DNA of 64,000 bases from Flavobacterium hiemivividum. GTDB taxonomy: Bacteria > Bacteroidota > Bacteroidia > Flavobacteriales > Flavobacteriaceae. The DNA lies in the NCBI RefSeq assembly GCF_004349145.1, contig NZ_SMFO01000002.1, forward strand, positions 310,001-374,000, read 5' to 3'. Shown one piece after another: positions 26,223 through 34,674 of the stretch (within the stretch, counting starts at the first letter, position 1; every line of letters starts with the position of its first letter). A program made the translations under genes and the position numbers. The notes beneath the pieces were generated by a model. It saw only the letters and a program-made list of their open reading frames with translations. It had not been told where the DNA came from and made no database searches.

Positions 26223-27603
26223 ACAGAAAACTATAAAGACAGAAGTTTCGCTAACAGGAGTTGGATTGCACACTGGTAAAGAAGTTACAATGACTTTTAA
26301 ACCTGCTCCGGTAAATAATGGTTTTACTTTCGTCCGAGTAGATTTAGAAGGACATCCTGTTGTTGAAGCAGATGCAAACTATGTTGTAAATACACAACGA
26401 GGAACCAATTTAGAAAAACTTGGAGTAAAAATACAAACGCCAGAACATGTGTTAGCGGCCCTAGTTGGTTGTGATTTAGATAATGTTATTATCGAATTAA
26501 ATGCTTCGGAGCTGCCTATAATGGATGGTTCGTCTAAATATTTTGTTCAAGCACTTGAAGAAGCAGGCGTAGAAGAACAAAACACAAAACGCAATGTTTA
26601 TGTTGTTAAGGAAGTTATTTCATTTACTGACGAGGAAAGCGGAAGCGAAATTTTAATCATGCCAAGTGATCAATATTGTGTTACTACGATGGTTGATTTT
26701 GGTACAAAAATTTTAGGTACTCAAAATGCAACTATGAAAAGCATTTCTGAATTTAAAAATGAAATTTCACAATCAAGAACCTTTAGTTTTCTACATGAAT
26801 TAGAATCATTGTTAGAAAATGGTTTAATTAAAGGAGGTGACTTGAACAACGCTATTGTGTATGTAGATAAAGAAATCTCTGCAGCTACTATGGAGAATTT
26901 GAAAGTTGCTTTTGGAAAAGAAGATATCAATGTGAAGTCAAATGGGATTTTAGACAATTTGACATTACATTATCCTAATGAGGCTGCAAGACACAAACTA
27001 CTTGATGTAGTAGGTGATTTAGCTTTAATTGGAACAAAAATACAAGGTAAAGTTATCGCTAATAAACCAGGGCATTTTGTAAATACACAATTTGCTAAAA
27101 AAATGGCAAAAATCATAAAAATCGAACAAAGAAATTATGTTCCTGTTTTTGATTTAAACCAAGAGCCCTTGATGGATATCCATAAGATTATGGCTGTACT
27201 TCCTCACAGACCTCCATTTTTATTAATTGACAGAATTATCGAAATGTCTGAAAGTCATGTGGTAGGAATGAAAAATGTTACAATGAACGAAAATTTCTTT
27301 GTAGGACATTTCCCGGAAGCACCAGTAATGCCAGGAGTTTTAATTGTGGAAGCAATGGCACAAACCGGAGGAATATTAGTATTAAGTACAGTTCCAGATC
27401 CTGAAAATTATTTGACTTATTTCATGAAAATTGATAATGTTAAGTTCAAACAAAAAGTATTACCTGGTGATACTTTAATTTTCAAATGCGATTTAATAAC
27501 ACCTATTCGAAGAGGGATTTGTCATATGCAAGCAAATGCTTACGCTAATGGTAAATTAGTTGCAGAAGCCGAATTAATGGCTCAAATTGCTAGAAAGCAA
27601 TAA
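26215..27603 (+). CDS. lpxC-fabZ: Fused LpxC deacetylase and FabZ dehydratase
   Basis: This 462-residue bifunctional protein joins two steps that compete for hydroxyacyl-ACP. The N-terminal part (about residues 1-310) is the zinc enzyme LpxC, the committed step of lipid A synthesis, with GVGLHTG, the zinc motif TPEHVLAAL (His78) and a second zinc region in LHYPNEAARHKLLDVVGDLAL. The C-terminal part is FabZ with LPHRPPFLLIDRI and the catalytic GHFPEAPVMPGVLIVEAMAQ. The fusion is characteristic of Bacteroidota. It overlaps lpxD and is followed by lpxA. Confidence 0.97.
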   Translation: MVKQKTIKTEVSLTGVGLHTGKEVTMTFKPAPVNNGFTFVRVDLEGHPVVEADANYVVNTQRGTNLEKLGVKIQTPEHVLAALVGCDLDNVIIELNASELPIMDGSSKYFVQALEEAGVEEQNTKRNVYVVKEVISFTDEESGSEILIMPSDQYCVTTMVDFGTKILGTQNATMKSISEFKNEISQSRTFSFLHELESLLENGLIKGGDLNNAIVYVDKEISAATMENLKVAFGKEDINVKSNGILDNLTLHYPNEAARHKLLDVVGDLALIGTKIQGKVIANKPGHFVNTQFAKKMAKIIKIEQRNYVPVFDLNQEPLMDIHKIMAVLPHRPPFLLIDRIIEMSESHVVGMKNVTMNENFFVGHFPEAPVMPGVLIVEAMAQTGGILVLSTVPDPENYLTYFMKIDNVKFKQKVLPGDTLIFKCDLITPIRRGICHMQANAYANGKLVAEAELMAQIARKQ

Positions 27604-27681
27604 ATTAATAATAGGATAAGACCCTGAAATATACCCTTTCATGGTTTTTATTTTATAGATATAAATTATAAAAAAAAGTAG

Positions 27682-28467
27682 ATGAATCAACCATTAGCAT
27701 ATGTTCATCCTGGTGCGAAAATCGCCAAAAATGTTGTCATTGAGCCTTTCACAACAATTCACAATAATGTAGTTATTGGAGACGGTACTTGGATAGGATC
27801 TAATGTTACCATTATGGAAGGCGCGAGAATTGGAAAAAATTGTAATATATTTCCTGGCGCAGTTATATCTGCTGTTCCACAGGATTTAAAATTTGGTGGA
27901 GAAGAATCACTAGCAATTATAGGTGATAATTGTACGATTAGAGAATGTGTGACTATTAATAGAGGAACTGTAGCATCTGGACAAACTCTAATTGGCAATA
28001 ATTGCTTAATTATGGCTGCTGCTCATATTGCGCATGATTGTATTGTTGGCAATAATGCTATTATTGTTAACGGTGTTCTTTTAGGAGGACATGTTACTAT
28101 TGGGAATCATGCTGTTATAGGAGGCTTAGCTGCTATTCATCAATTTATTAGTGTTGGTGATCACGCCATGGTTTCGGGTGGTTCATTAGTGCGAAAAGAT
28201 GTACCTCCGTTTACTAAAGCGGCCAAAGAACCTTTGTCGTATGTAGGAATCAATTCTGTTGGACTGAGAAGGAGAGGTTTTACATCTGAAAAAATCAAAG
28301 AAATACAAGAGATTTATAGGATTTTATATCAAAAAAATTACAATGTAACTCAAGCTTTAGGAATAATTGAAGCAGAGATGGAAGCGACTCCTGAACGAGA
28401 TGAAATCATTGATTTTATTAGAAATTCTTCACGTGGTGTAATGAAAGGCTATACAGGAAATTACTAA
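27682..28467 (+). CDS. lpxA: UDP-N-acetylglucosamine O-acyltransferase
   Basis: LpxA performs the first acylation in lipid A synthesis. The 261-residue protein begins [21 protein letters not shown] and continues in hexapeptide repeats. The catalytic region [16 protein letters not shown] and the segment [20 protein letters not shown] are intact. A C-terminal helical domain ([20 protein letters not shown]) completes the usual length. It is the third lipid A gene in the series, 78 bases after lpxC-fabZ. Confidence 0.97.
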   Translation: MNQPLAYVHPGAKIAKNVVIEPFTTIHNNVVIGDGTWIGSNVTIMEGARIGKNCNIFPGAVISAVPQDLKFGGEESLAIIGDNCTIRECVTINRGTVASGQTLIGNNCLIMAAAHIAHDCIVGNNAIIVNGVLLGGHVTIGNHAVIGGLAAIHQFISVGDHAMVSGGSLVRKDVPPFTKAAKEPLSYVGINSVGLRRRGFTSEKIKEIQEIYRILYQKNYNVTQALGIIEAEMEATPERDEIIDFIRNSSRGVMKGYTGNY

Positions 28468-28492
28468 AGAAAGCTCTGGCTCGTGGCATCTA

Positions 28493-28552
28493 GCTATTAG
28501 CCTAAAAATAAATAATTTAAATATAAATCGCTAATAGCCATAAGCTAATAGC
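28493..28552. repeat. Intergenic repeat between lpxA and efp
   Basis: GCTATTAGC (28493-28501) is followed by two reverse-complement copies, GCTAATAGC at 28530-28538 and 28544-28552. The first and second can form a hairpin. Nothing else is seen in this spacer. Confidence 0.6.
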
Positions 28553-28566
28553 CAAAAGCAAAATAA

Positions 28567-29133
28567 ATGGCATCTACTTCAGACATTAAAAACGGATTAT
28601 GCATTAAGTACAATAATGACATATACAAGATTATAGAATTTCTTCACGTTAAACCGGGAAAAGGACCTGCTTTTGTTCGAACTAAATTAAGAAGTTTGAC
28701 AAATGGAAAAGTATTAGACAATACTTTTTCTGCTGGGCATAAAATTGACGAAGTGAGAGTTGAAAACCACAAATTTCAATTTTTATATCCAGAAGGAGAT
28801 GATTTTCATTTCATGAATACGGAGACTTTCGAGCAAATTTCTTTGAACAAAAACATTTTAGATTCGCCAGATTTATTAAAAGAAGGAGAAAATGTAATGG
28901 TAAGTATCAATACAGAAACAGATTTACCTCTTTCTGTAGATATGCCTGCGTCAGTAATTCTTGAAGTAACTTATGCTGAACCAGGAATTAAAGGGAATAC
29001 TGCTACAAATGCTACTAAATCGGCAACGGTTGAAACTGGAGCTAGCGTAAATGTACCTTTGTTTATCAATGAAGGAGATAAAATTAAAATTGATACCGCA
29101 TCAGGTTCTTACATGGAGCGTGTAAAAGAGTAA
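28567..29133 (+). CDS. efp: Elongation factor P
   Basis: EF-P relieves ribosome stalling at polyproline stretches. The 188-residue protein has the three-domain EF-P pattern: MASTSDIKNGLCIKYNND, the loop LHVKPGKGPAFVRTKLR with Lys32 at the tip where other EF-Ps are modified or contact tRNA, and the C-terminal OB fold ending in GDKIKIDTASGSYMERVKE. Length is normal. I see no modification enzyme gene nearby. It lies in the lipid A cluster. Confidence 0.97.
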   Translation: MASTSDIKNGLCIKYNNDIYKIIEFLHVKPGKGPAFVRTKLRSLTNGKVLDNTFSAGHKIDEVRVENHKFQFLYPEGDDFHFMNTETFEQISLNKNILDSPDLLKEGENVMVSINTETDLPLSVDMPASVILEVTYAEPGIKGNTATNATKSATVETGASVNVPLFINEGDKIKIDTASGSYMERVKE

Positions 29134-29144
29134 ATTACAGTTTT

Positions 29145-29176
29145 CAGTATTCAGTTTGTCATCAAGCTGAATACTG
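29145..29176. repeat. Inverted repeat between efp and the second lpxD-like gene
   Basis: CAGTATTCAG (29145-29154) and CTGAATACTG (29167-29176) are perfect 10-bp inverted arms with a 12-base loop. The word CAGTATTCAG recurs at 34612-34621 in the fabG-vWA spacer. Confidence 0.65.
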
Positions 29177-29202
29177 ACTATTGAATACCGAATACTAAAT
29201 TT

Positions 29203-30132
29203 ATGAAATTTCCAAAAGTTTACGCGCTAAAAGAAATTGCCACTATTATCAACTGTGAATTTGTTGGGGATGCTAATTTTACAGTATCTGGAATGAATGA
29301 AATTCATGTTGTAGAAAAGGGCGATATTGTATTTGTGGATCATCCTAAGTATTATACCAAAGCTTTAAATTCAGCTGCGACTATTATTTTGATTAATAAA
29401 AAAGTAGATTGTCCAGAAGGAAAAGCATTATTAATTTCAGAAGATCCCTTTACTGATTTTAATAGATTGACGAAACATTTCAAACCTTTTGAGTTTTCGA
29501 GTGCTTCAATTTCTACTTCAGCTGTAATAGGTCAAGGGACTATAATTCAGCCTAACGCTTTTATTGGAAACAATGTAGTAATAGGTAAGAATTGTTTAAT
29601 TCATGCCAATGTTGCGATTTATGACAACACCATAATTGGAAATAATGTCATTATTCATGCTGGAACAGTTTTAGGCGCCGATGCTTTTTATTACAAAAAG
29701 CGAGAAGATGGATTTGATCAATTGCTTTCAGGTGGTAGGGTCGTGATAAAAGATAATGTGGGTATTGGCGCACTTTGTACAATTGACAAAGGAGTTACGG
29801 GAGATACCGTTATTGGAGCAGGAACAAAAATTGACAATCAGGTTCATGTTGGTCATGATACTGTAATTGGAGAAAAGTGTTTAATTGCCTCTCAAACTGG
29901 AATAGCAGGTTGCGTTATTATAGAAGATGAAGTTACTATTTGGGGACAGGTAGGAACAACAAGCGGAATCACGATTGGCGAAAAAGCTGTGATTCTGGGC
30001 CAAACAGGTGTTACAAAATCTGTTGAAGGTGGAAAGTCCTATTTTGGTACGCCAATAGAAGAATCACGAGAAAAATTAAAACAACTAGCTAATATTAAGA
30101 AAATTCCAGAAATTTTAAATAAATTAAAATAA
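29203..30132 (+). CDS. Second LpxD-like N-acyltransferase
   Basis: The 309-residue protein is a paralogue of the LpxD encoded 4 kb upstream: an N-terminal LpxD domain ([18 protein letters not shown]), then a hexapeptide beta helix with the catalytic-type His in [13 protein letters not shown]. It differs at the acyl-pocket segment ([13 protein letters not shown] instead of GADGFGFAPNPDG) and has a shorter end. It may act on another UDP-sugar or with another acyl chain, or it may be a genuine second LpxD. The fold and catalytic His are seen; the substrate is not known. It is followed after one base by an NTF2-like gene. Confidence 0.85.
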   Translation: MKFPKVYALKEIATIINCEFVGDANFTVSGMNEIHVVEKGDIVFVDHPKYYTKALNSAATIILINKKVDCPEGKALLISEDPFTDFNRLTKHFKPFEFSSASISTSAVIGQGTIIQPNAFIGNNVVIGKNCLIHANVAIYDNTIIGNNVIIHAGTVLGADAFYYKKREDGFDQLLSGGRVVIKDNVGIGALCTIDKGVTGDTVIGAGTKIDNQVHVGHDTVIGEKCLIASQTGIAGCVIIEDEVTIWGQVGTTSGITIGEKAVILGQTGVTKSVEGGKSYFGTPIEESREKLKQLANIKKIPEILNKLK

Positions 30133-30133
30133 T

Positions 30134-30496
30134 ATGACAGCAAAGGAACTCGTTCAAAGTTTTTATAAATCAGATGCTCTTATTGATAGTGCAGTGCTGA
30201 AGGAATATTTGCACGCAGACATTCTGGTAGATTGGAATAATAGTACGGGTTTTGTACAGCTTAACTACGATGCTTTAATAAATCTGTCTGAAGAATTAGG
30301 TCGCGCATTTGTTCGATCGAAGATTAGAATAAGTCATATTATTGAAGAAAATGATATGATTACAGTGCGCTATTCTCATTTTGTTAAAACAATAGAAAAC
30401 CCTAGAGAAGAGATGTTAATGGCACATTTCATATCGATTTGGCAAATAAAAGACAATAAATTATTTCGAGGCCACCAAATGAGTCAATTAGCATAA
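30134..30496 (+). CDS. NTF2/SnoaL-like small protein
   Basis: The 120-residue protein looks like a cone-shaped NTF2/SnoaL fold: an N-terminal helix (AKELVQSFYKSDALIDSAVLKEYLHADILVDWNN) and a curved sheet (KIRISHIIEENDMITVRYSHFVKT, MAHFISIWQIKDNKLFRGHQMSQ). Such proteins may be enzymes or ligand binders; no catalytic residues identify this one. It begins one base after the LpxD-like stop codon, so the two are probably cotranslated. Confidence 0.75.
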   Translation: MTAKELVQSFYKSDALIDSAVLKEYLHADILVDWNNSTGFVQLNYDALINLSEELGRAFVRSKIRISHIIEENDMITVRYSHFVKTIENPREEMLMAHFISIWQIKDNKLFRGHQMSQLA

Positions 30497-30538
30497 TTTA
30501 TTTTGTTAATAAATGGCCACAAATAATTTTCAAAACCT

Positions 30539-30546
30539 TACTTTTG
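30539..30546 (+). promoter_or_regulatory. -7 box of sucD promoter
   Basis: TACTTTTG is an exact TAnnTTTG match, 36 bases upstream of the sucD start codon. I see no clear -33 element. Confidence 0.5.
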
Positions 30547-30582
30547 CATCACAATTTTTAAAAATCACATAAAATATATATC

Positions 30583-31455
30583 ATGAGTGTTTTAGTTAAT
30601 AAAGATTCCAAAATAATTGTTCAAGGATTTACAGGAAGCGAAGGAACTTTCCATGCTTCTCAAATGATTGAGTACGGAACAAACGTTGTAGGTGGTGTTA
30701 CTCCAGGAAAAGGTGGCTCAACTCATTTAGATCGTCCTGTTTTTAATACAGTAAAAGACGCTGTAGAACAAGCAGGGGCTGATACTACTATTATTTTTGT
30801 ACCACCCGCTTTTGCTGCTGATGCAATAATGGAAGCTGCTGATGCAGGAATAAAAGTGATTATCGCTATTACAGAAGGAATTCCTGTAGCTGATATGATC
30901 AAAGCAAATGCTTATGTTAAAGAAAGAAACGCAAGATTGATAGGACCTAACTGTCCAGGAGTTATTACTCCAGGTGAAGCTAAAGTTGGTATTATGCCAG
31001 GTTTTGTTTTCAAAAAAGGAACTGTAGGTATTGTTTCTAAATCAGGAACATTAACGTATGAAGCGGCTGACCAAGTAGTAAAACAAGGTTTAGGAATTAC
31101 TACAGCAATTGGTATTGGTGGAGATCCAATCATTGGAACTACTACAAAAGAAGCGGTTGAATTGTTAATGAATGACCCAGAAACAGAATGTATCGTAATG
31201 ATAGGTGAAATAGGTGGACAATTAGAGGCTGATGCTGCTAAATGGATTAAAGCTGATGGTAACCGTAAACCAGTAGTAGGATTTATTGCAGGAGTTACCG
31301 CTCCAGCTGGTCGTACAATGGGTCACGCAGGTGCTATTGTAGGTGGAACTGATGATACAGCAGAAGCTAAGAAAGAAATCATGAGAGCATGCGGAATCCA
31401 CGTGGTAGATTCTCCAGCTGAAATTGGTAAAAAAGTAAAAGAAGTTTTAGGATAG
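30583..31455 (+). CDS. sucD: Succinyl-CoA ligase, alpha subunit
   Basis: SucD is the CoA-binding, phosphohistidine subunit of succinyl-CoA synthetase in the citric acid cycle. The 290-residue protein has [55 protein letters not shown], and the active-site [13 protein letters not shown] with phospho-His248. The beta subunit gene sucC is not in this window, so the two subunits are encoded apart, as often seen in this phylum. A terminator follows. Confidence 0.97.
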   Translation: MSVLVNKDSKIIVQGFTGSEGTFHASQMIEYGTNVVGGVTPGKGGSTHLDRPVFNTVKDAVEQAGADTTIIFVPPAFAADAIMEAADAGIKVIIAITEGIPVADMIKANAYVKERNARLIGPNCPGVITPGEAKVGIMPGFVFKKGTVGIVSKSGTLTYEAADQVVKQGLGITTAIGIGGDPIIGTTTKEAVELLMNDPETECIVMIGEIGGQLEADAAKWIKADGNRKPVVGFIAGVTAPAGRTMGHAGAIVGGTDDTAEAKKEIMRACGIHVVDSPAEIGKKVKEVLG

Positions 31456-31481
31456 TTTGCTATTTTAAACTAAAATAGAAT

Positions 31482-31507
31482 AAGCCTCACATTTGTGGGG
31501 CTTTTTT
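31482..31507 (+). terminator. Terminator after sucD
   Basis: AGCCTCAC pairs with GTGGGGCT (one G-T pair) around the loop ATTT, followed by TTTTT. Confidence 0.85.
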
Positions 31508-31529
31508 ATTATAAAATAGAATTAAAGAA

Positions 31530-31537
31530 TATCTTTG
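31530..31537 (+). promoter_or_regulatory. -7 box upstream of the GIY-YIG-like gene
   Basis: TATCTTTG matches TAnnTTTG. Transcription from it would give a leader of about 115 bases before the start codon at 31661. Confidence 0.5.
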
Positions 31538-31660
31538 CACTTTATTAAAAGAGGTCATGTTTTGCCTTTTCATTTAATAAATAAAACATATGGTTGTAGT
31601 GATCCTTGCTTATTGTGGGGTATTTTTTTGTGAAAGCCAAATAAAATAAAAATAAATAAT

Positions 31661-32083
31661 ATGTATAAGGAATTAAAAAAATTCAAGGTTAGCGACTCAT
31701 TTTCATTTGCTACAGACGACAGCTTAGAACAAGTTTGTAATGCTTCAGAAGGAAGCGGTGTGTTTTTAGTATATGCAGTAGGAGAAGAAAAAGAGTTAAT
31801 CATGGTAGGTTCTACTGGAACAGTACAAAATGATGGCTCTTTGAAAATAAAAAATGGTGGCTTAAAAGAAAAGATTGTTGAAGGACATCAATTTGCAAAA
31901 ACAGGAAGAAAATATTCTTGGCCAGCGCAAATGTCTAAAGAAGATATTAGTTTGTTAGAAGTAGTGTGGTATGAAACATTCAATGATAAAACTAAAGGAA
32001 TTCCAACTGCTGTAGAAGCACAAGTTTTACAGAACTTCTTAGATGAAAACGGTAGATTACCGAGATGGAATGTAGCATTCTAA
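31661..32083 (+). CDS. Degenerate GIY-YIG-like protein
   Basis: The 140-residue protein of unknown function has a segment, GSGVFLVYAVGEEKELIMVG, that lines up with the GIY...YVG strands of GIY-YIG nucleases, followed by GSTGTVQNDGSLKIKNGGLKEKI where the family has its first helix with a catalytic Arg. The GIY is GVF, YIG is MVG, and Lys replaces Arg, so nuclease activity is doubtful. The C-terminal half (SLLEVVWYETF..., VEAQVLQNFLDENGRLPRWN) fits the rest of the fold, and its Glu could be the metal ligand. It is monocistronic between its own promoter and a UUCG-type terminator. Confidence 0.65.
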   Translation: MYKELKKFKVSDSFSFATDDSLEQVCNASEGSGVFLVYAVGEEKELIMVGSTGTVQNDGSLKIKNGGLKEKIVEGHQFAKTGRKYSWPAQMSKEDISLLEVVWYETFNDKTKGIPTAVEAQVLQNFLDENGRLPRWNVAF

Positions 32084-32111
32084 AACATTTCAACCTATAT
32101 CATTATAAAAT

Positions 32112-32137
32112 AGCTTTACTTCGGTAAGGCTTTTTTT
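32112..32137 (+). terminator. UUCG-loop terminator
   Basis: AGCTTTAC and GTAAGGCT form an 8-bp stem (one G-T pair) capped by TTCG, followed by seven T residues. Confidence 0.9.
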
Positions 32138-32181
32138 ATGAAAAATTATTAGATTTTATCGTTTAGATCTCCTGAATGTAT

Positions 32182-32189
32182 TACATTTG
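32182..32189 (+). promoter_or_regulatory. -7 box of the NhaC/MetT-type transporter
   Basis: TACATTTG is an exact TAnnTTTG match. The predicted transcription start, about seven bases later, coincides with the 5' edge of the SAM-I-like RNA. Confidence 0.65.
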
Positions 32190-32193
32190 CAGC

Positions 32194-32260
32194 CGTTATC
32201 ACGAATCTCTTTATGAGATAGCAACCTGCAACAACGAGCAAGGTGCTAAAACGATAAGCC
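32194..32260 (+). promoter_or_regulatory. Compact SAM-I-like riboswitch candidate
   Basis: The leader carries the SAM-I core words in the right order. TTATCACGA (P1 5' strand, 32196-32204) is followed by a 5-bp hairpin ATCTC/GAGAT (32205-32219), then GCAACC (32221-32226), GGTGCTAAA (32242-32250) and GATAA (32253-32257), which closes P1 with TTATC. CCTGC and GCAAGG form a short P3 with one bulge. The loop TTTA could pair with TAAA (32247-32250), like the SAM-I pseudoknot. P2 is reduced and P4 is absent compared with standard S-box RNAs. GCTAAAA (32245-32251) can alternatively pair with TTTTAGC (32296-32302), a possible switch. The gene downstream is of the NhaC/MetT methionine-transporter type. 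Confidence 0.65.
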
Positions 32261-32344
32261 AAATCCTTTGGAAAAAATGTTGTTTAATTCCCATTTTTTA
32301 GCTTTTGTTTTTCGTCATATTTAATTCATATTAAAATTAATTTT

Positions 32345-33667
32345 ATGACTGTTTTTTCGAATAAAAGAGGAAATCCGTACGCTTTGATTCCCCTGTTTGT
32401 TTTTATTTTTACTTTTCTAGGTGCTGGAATTGTATTGGATGATTTTTATGCATTTCCATTTCCAATTGCGGTAATAGTGGGGATTATTGCTGCCTTTTTA
32501 CTATTCAAGTCCTCCACAGATGAAAAAGTAGCGACTTTAATTGCAGGTTGTGGCGAAAGTAAAATCATGACTATGTGTTTGATTTATTTACTTGCGGGAG
32601 CATTTGCAGTGGTTAGTAAAGCGATGGGTGGTGTCGATGCTGTGGTAAATTTAGGAATCAGTACTATCGATGTGGCTTATTTTCCATTAGGAATATTCTT
32701 AATTGCTGGGTTTTTATCAACTGCTTCCGGAACTTCTGTGGGTGCAATTGTAGCAATAGGTCCTATAGCGGTGACATTAGCAGATAAAAGTGGCGCTTCA
32801 TTGCCTTTAATTTCAGGTGCTTTATTGGGTGGTTCCATGTTTGGAGATAATCTGTCTATGATTTCAGATACTACTATTGCGGCAACTCAATCTTTAGGAT
32901 GTAAACTGAAAGACAAGTTTAAAGTCAATTTATTTATTGCGCTTCCAGCCGCGGTAATTACTATAATTTTATTCTTTTACCTAGGTTTAAATTCAGATAT
33001 TGTTGCTGTTGAGCTGCCTAAAGCAAGTTTTGAATGGCTTGCAATTATTCCATACCTATTAGTAATTGTTCTGGCCTTGGTAGGATTAAATGTGTTTTCC
33101 ACCTTGCTTATTGGTACAATTCTAGCGGGTATCATCGGTTTTTTTAGCGGTTCTTTTACGTTTATGGAGTTTATCCAAAAAATATACGAAGGTTTTACTT
33201 CAATGACTGATATTTTCTTATTGTCAATGCTTACGGGAGGTTTAGCTGCTTTGGTGGATAAAGCAGGTGGAATTGATTTTTTATTATACCAAATTAAAAG
33301 CCGTATCAAAAGTAAAAAATCAGCGCAGGCAGGAGTTGGTGCGCTAGTTGGATTTGCTAATTTGGCAATAGCCAATAATACAGTATCGATTGTAATTACT
33401 GGGCCTATTGCTAAGGAAATAAACGACGAATATCATTTAGACGCTAAAAAAACAGCCACTATTTTAGATATTTTCTCGTGTATTGTTCAGGGTATTTTAC
33501 CATACGGTGCTCAGGTTTTGTTGATTTTAAGTTTTGCAGCAGGTAAATTAGACTTCTTTGATTTAATCAGTAATGCTTGGTATCATTTGTTTTTATTCGG
33601 ATTTACTTTATTTGCAATTTATAGCTCACATTGGGATAAATGGATGAAAAAGTTTTTGAAAGTATAA
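32345..33667 (+). CDS. NhaC-family transporter, possible methionine importer (MetT-type)
   Basis: This 440-residue integral membrane protein with about eleven spans belongs to the NhaC superfamily (COG1757). Hallmarks are STASGTSVGAIVAIGPIAVTLA, GALLGGSMFGDNLSMISDTTIAATQ, NVFSTLLIGTI and LPYGAQVLLILSFAAG. NhaC-type proteins exchange Na+ and H+, but a branch called MetT is assigned to methionine uptake because S-box RNAs precede it. The SAM-I-like leader here points to that branch. Substrate is therefore inferred from regulation, not from the protein alone. It is monocistronic. Confidence 0.85.
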   Translation: MTVFSNKRGNPYALIPLFVFIFTFLGAGIVLDDFYAFPFPIAVIVGIIAAFLLFKSSTDEKVATLIAGCGESKIMTMCLIYLLAGAFAVVSKAMGGVDAVVNLGISTIDVAYFPLGIFLIAGFLSTASGTSVGAIVAIGPIAVTLADKSGASLPLISGALLGGSMFGDNLSMISDTTIAATQSLGCKLKDKFKVNLFIALPAAVITIILFFYLGLNSDIVAVELPKASFEWLAIIPYLLVIVLALVGLNVFSTLLIGTILAGIIGFFSGSFTFMEFIQKIYEGFTSMTDIFLLSMLTGGLAALVDKAGGIDFLLYQIKSRIKSKKSAQAGVGALVGFANLAIANNTVSIVITGPIAKEINDEYHLDAKKTATILDIFSCIVQGILPYGAQVLLILSFAAGKLDFFDLISNAWYHLFLFGFTLFAIYSSHWDKWMKKFLKV

Positions 33668-33726
33668 ATTGCTGTAATGACACAATTTTATTGAATTTGA
33701 AATTTTTTTTAAGAAAGGAATTACTC

Positions 33727-33734
33727 TATATTTG
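33727..33734 (+). promoter_or_regulatory. -7 box of fabG promoter
   Basis: TATATTTG matches TAnnTTTG. Transcription would start about 33741, just before the structured leader element. Confidence 0.6.
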
Positions 33735-33745
33735 ACAATTCGTTT

Positions 33746-33825
33746 GTAGCCCTGATAGTAACGAAAATCCTTTTATGTAAGCCGCGGCGGACATAAAAGA
33801 TTGCAGTGGATAGCAGGAATAGCTT
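33746..33825 (+). ncRNA. Structured leader element of fabG, Flavo-1-like
   Basis: The 5' leader folds into an outer stem CCTG (33751-33754) with CAGG (33814-33817) and an inner 9-bp stem CTTTTATGT (33770-33778) with ACATAAAAG (33791-33799), enclosing a GC-rich apex. The purine-rich joining segments (AACGAAAATC, ATTGCAGTGGATAG) are what I recall from a leader element widespread in Flavobacteria, possibly the Flavo-1 RNA motif. The hairpin is seen; the family name is from memory and uncertain. Confidence 0.55.
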
Positions 33826-33853
33826 CAAATAAATATTAAACTTATTTTATAAC

Positions 33854-34600
33854 ATGAAATTACTAGAAGGAAAAGTAGCCATTATAACAGGCGCAAGTCG
33901 CGGAATAGGAAAAGGAATCGCTGAAGTTTTTGCAAAACATGGAGCAAATGTTGCTTTTACTTACAGTTCATCTGTTGAGTCGGCTTTAGCATTAGAAAAT
34001 GAATTGAACGCGCTTGGAATAAAAGCCAAAGGATACCAATCGAACGCTGCTGATTTTAACGAAGCACAAACTATGGTTGATGCTGTAATAGCTGAATTTG
34101 GAACTGTAGATATTTTAATCAACAACGCTGGAATCACTAAAGACAACCTTTTAATGCGTATGTCTGAAGAAGATTTTGACCAAGTTATTGATGTCAATTT
34201 GAAATCGGTTTTTAATATGACAAAAGCGATTCAAAGAACATTCTTGAAAAAACGCGCTGGATCAATCATTAACATGAGTAGTGTAGTGGGAGTGAAAGGT
34301 AATGCGGGTCAAACGAACTATGCCGCTTCCAAAGCTGGTGTTATTGGGTTTACAAAATCAGTAGCACTTGAATTAGGTTCGCGCAATATTCGTTGTAATG
34401 CGATTGCACCTGGATTTATTGAAACGGAGATGACTGCAAAATTGAATGATGATGTAGTTCAAGGATGGAGAGACGGAATTCCTTTGAAAAGAGGTGGTAC
34501 TACTGAAGATGTTGCTAATGCATGTCTTTTTCTTGCATCAGATTTGAGCGCGTATATTACGGGTCAAGTTATGAATGTTGACGGAGGAATGCTTACTTAA
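33854..34600 (+). CDS. fabG: 3-oxoacyl-[ACP] reductase
   Basis: FabG reduces 3-oxoacyl-ACP with NADPH in fatty acid elongation. The 248-residue protein shows the Rossmann motif TGASRGIGKG, NNAG, and the catalytic Ser-Tyr-Lys in INMSSVVGVKG and YAASKAG. APGFIETEMTAKL and the end VMNVDGGM match FabG rather than other short-chain dehydrogenases. It has its own promoter and an 80-base structured leader. The next gene, a vWA protein, follows after 74 bases. Confidence 0.95.
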   Translation: MKLLEGKVAIITGASRGIGKGIAEVFAKHGANVAFTYSSSVESALALENELNALGIKAKGYQSNAADFNEAQTMVDAVIAEFGTVDILINNAGITKDNLLMRMSEEDFDQVIDVNLKSVFNMTKAIQRTFLKKRAGSIINMSSVVGVKGNAGQTNYAASKAGVIGFTKSVALELGSRNIRCNAIAPGFIETEMTAKLNDDVVQGWRDGIPLKRGGTTEDVANACLFLASDLSAYITGQVMNVDGGMLT

Positions 34601-34674
34601 AAAATAGTGATCAGTATTCAGTTTTCAGTATCAGTACAAATAACTTATAATTGATGATTAAATAATACTAAAAT

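Noticed and set aside
31590..31649. Short ATG frame (MVVVILAYCGVFFC...) in the leader of the GIY-YIG-like gene
   Set aside because: No enrichment for one amino acid, no terminator-antiterminator pair and no conserved context; likely chance.
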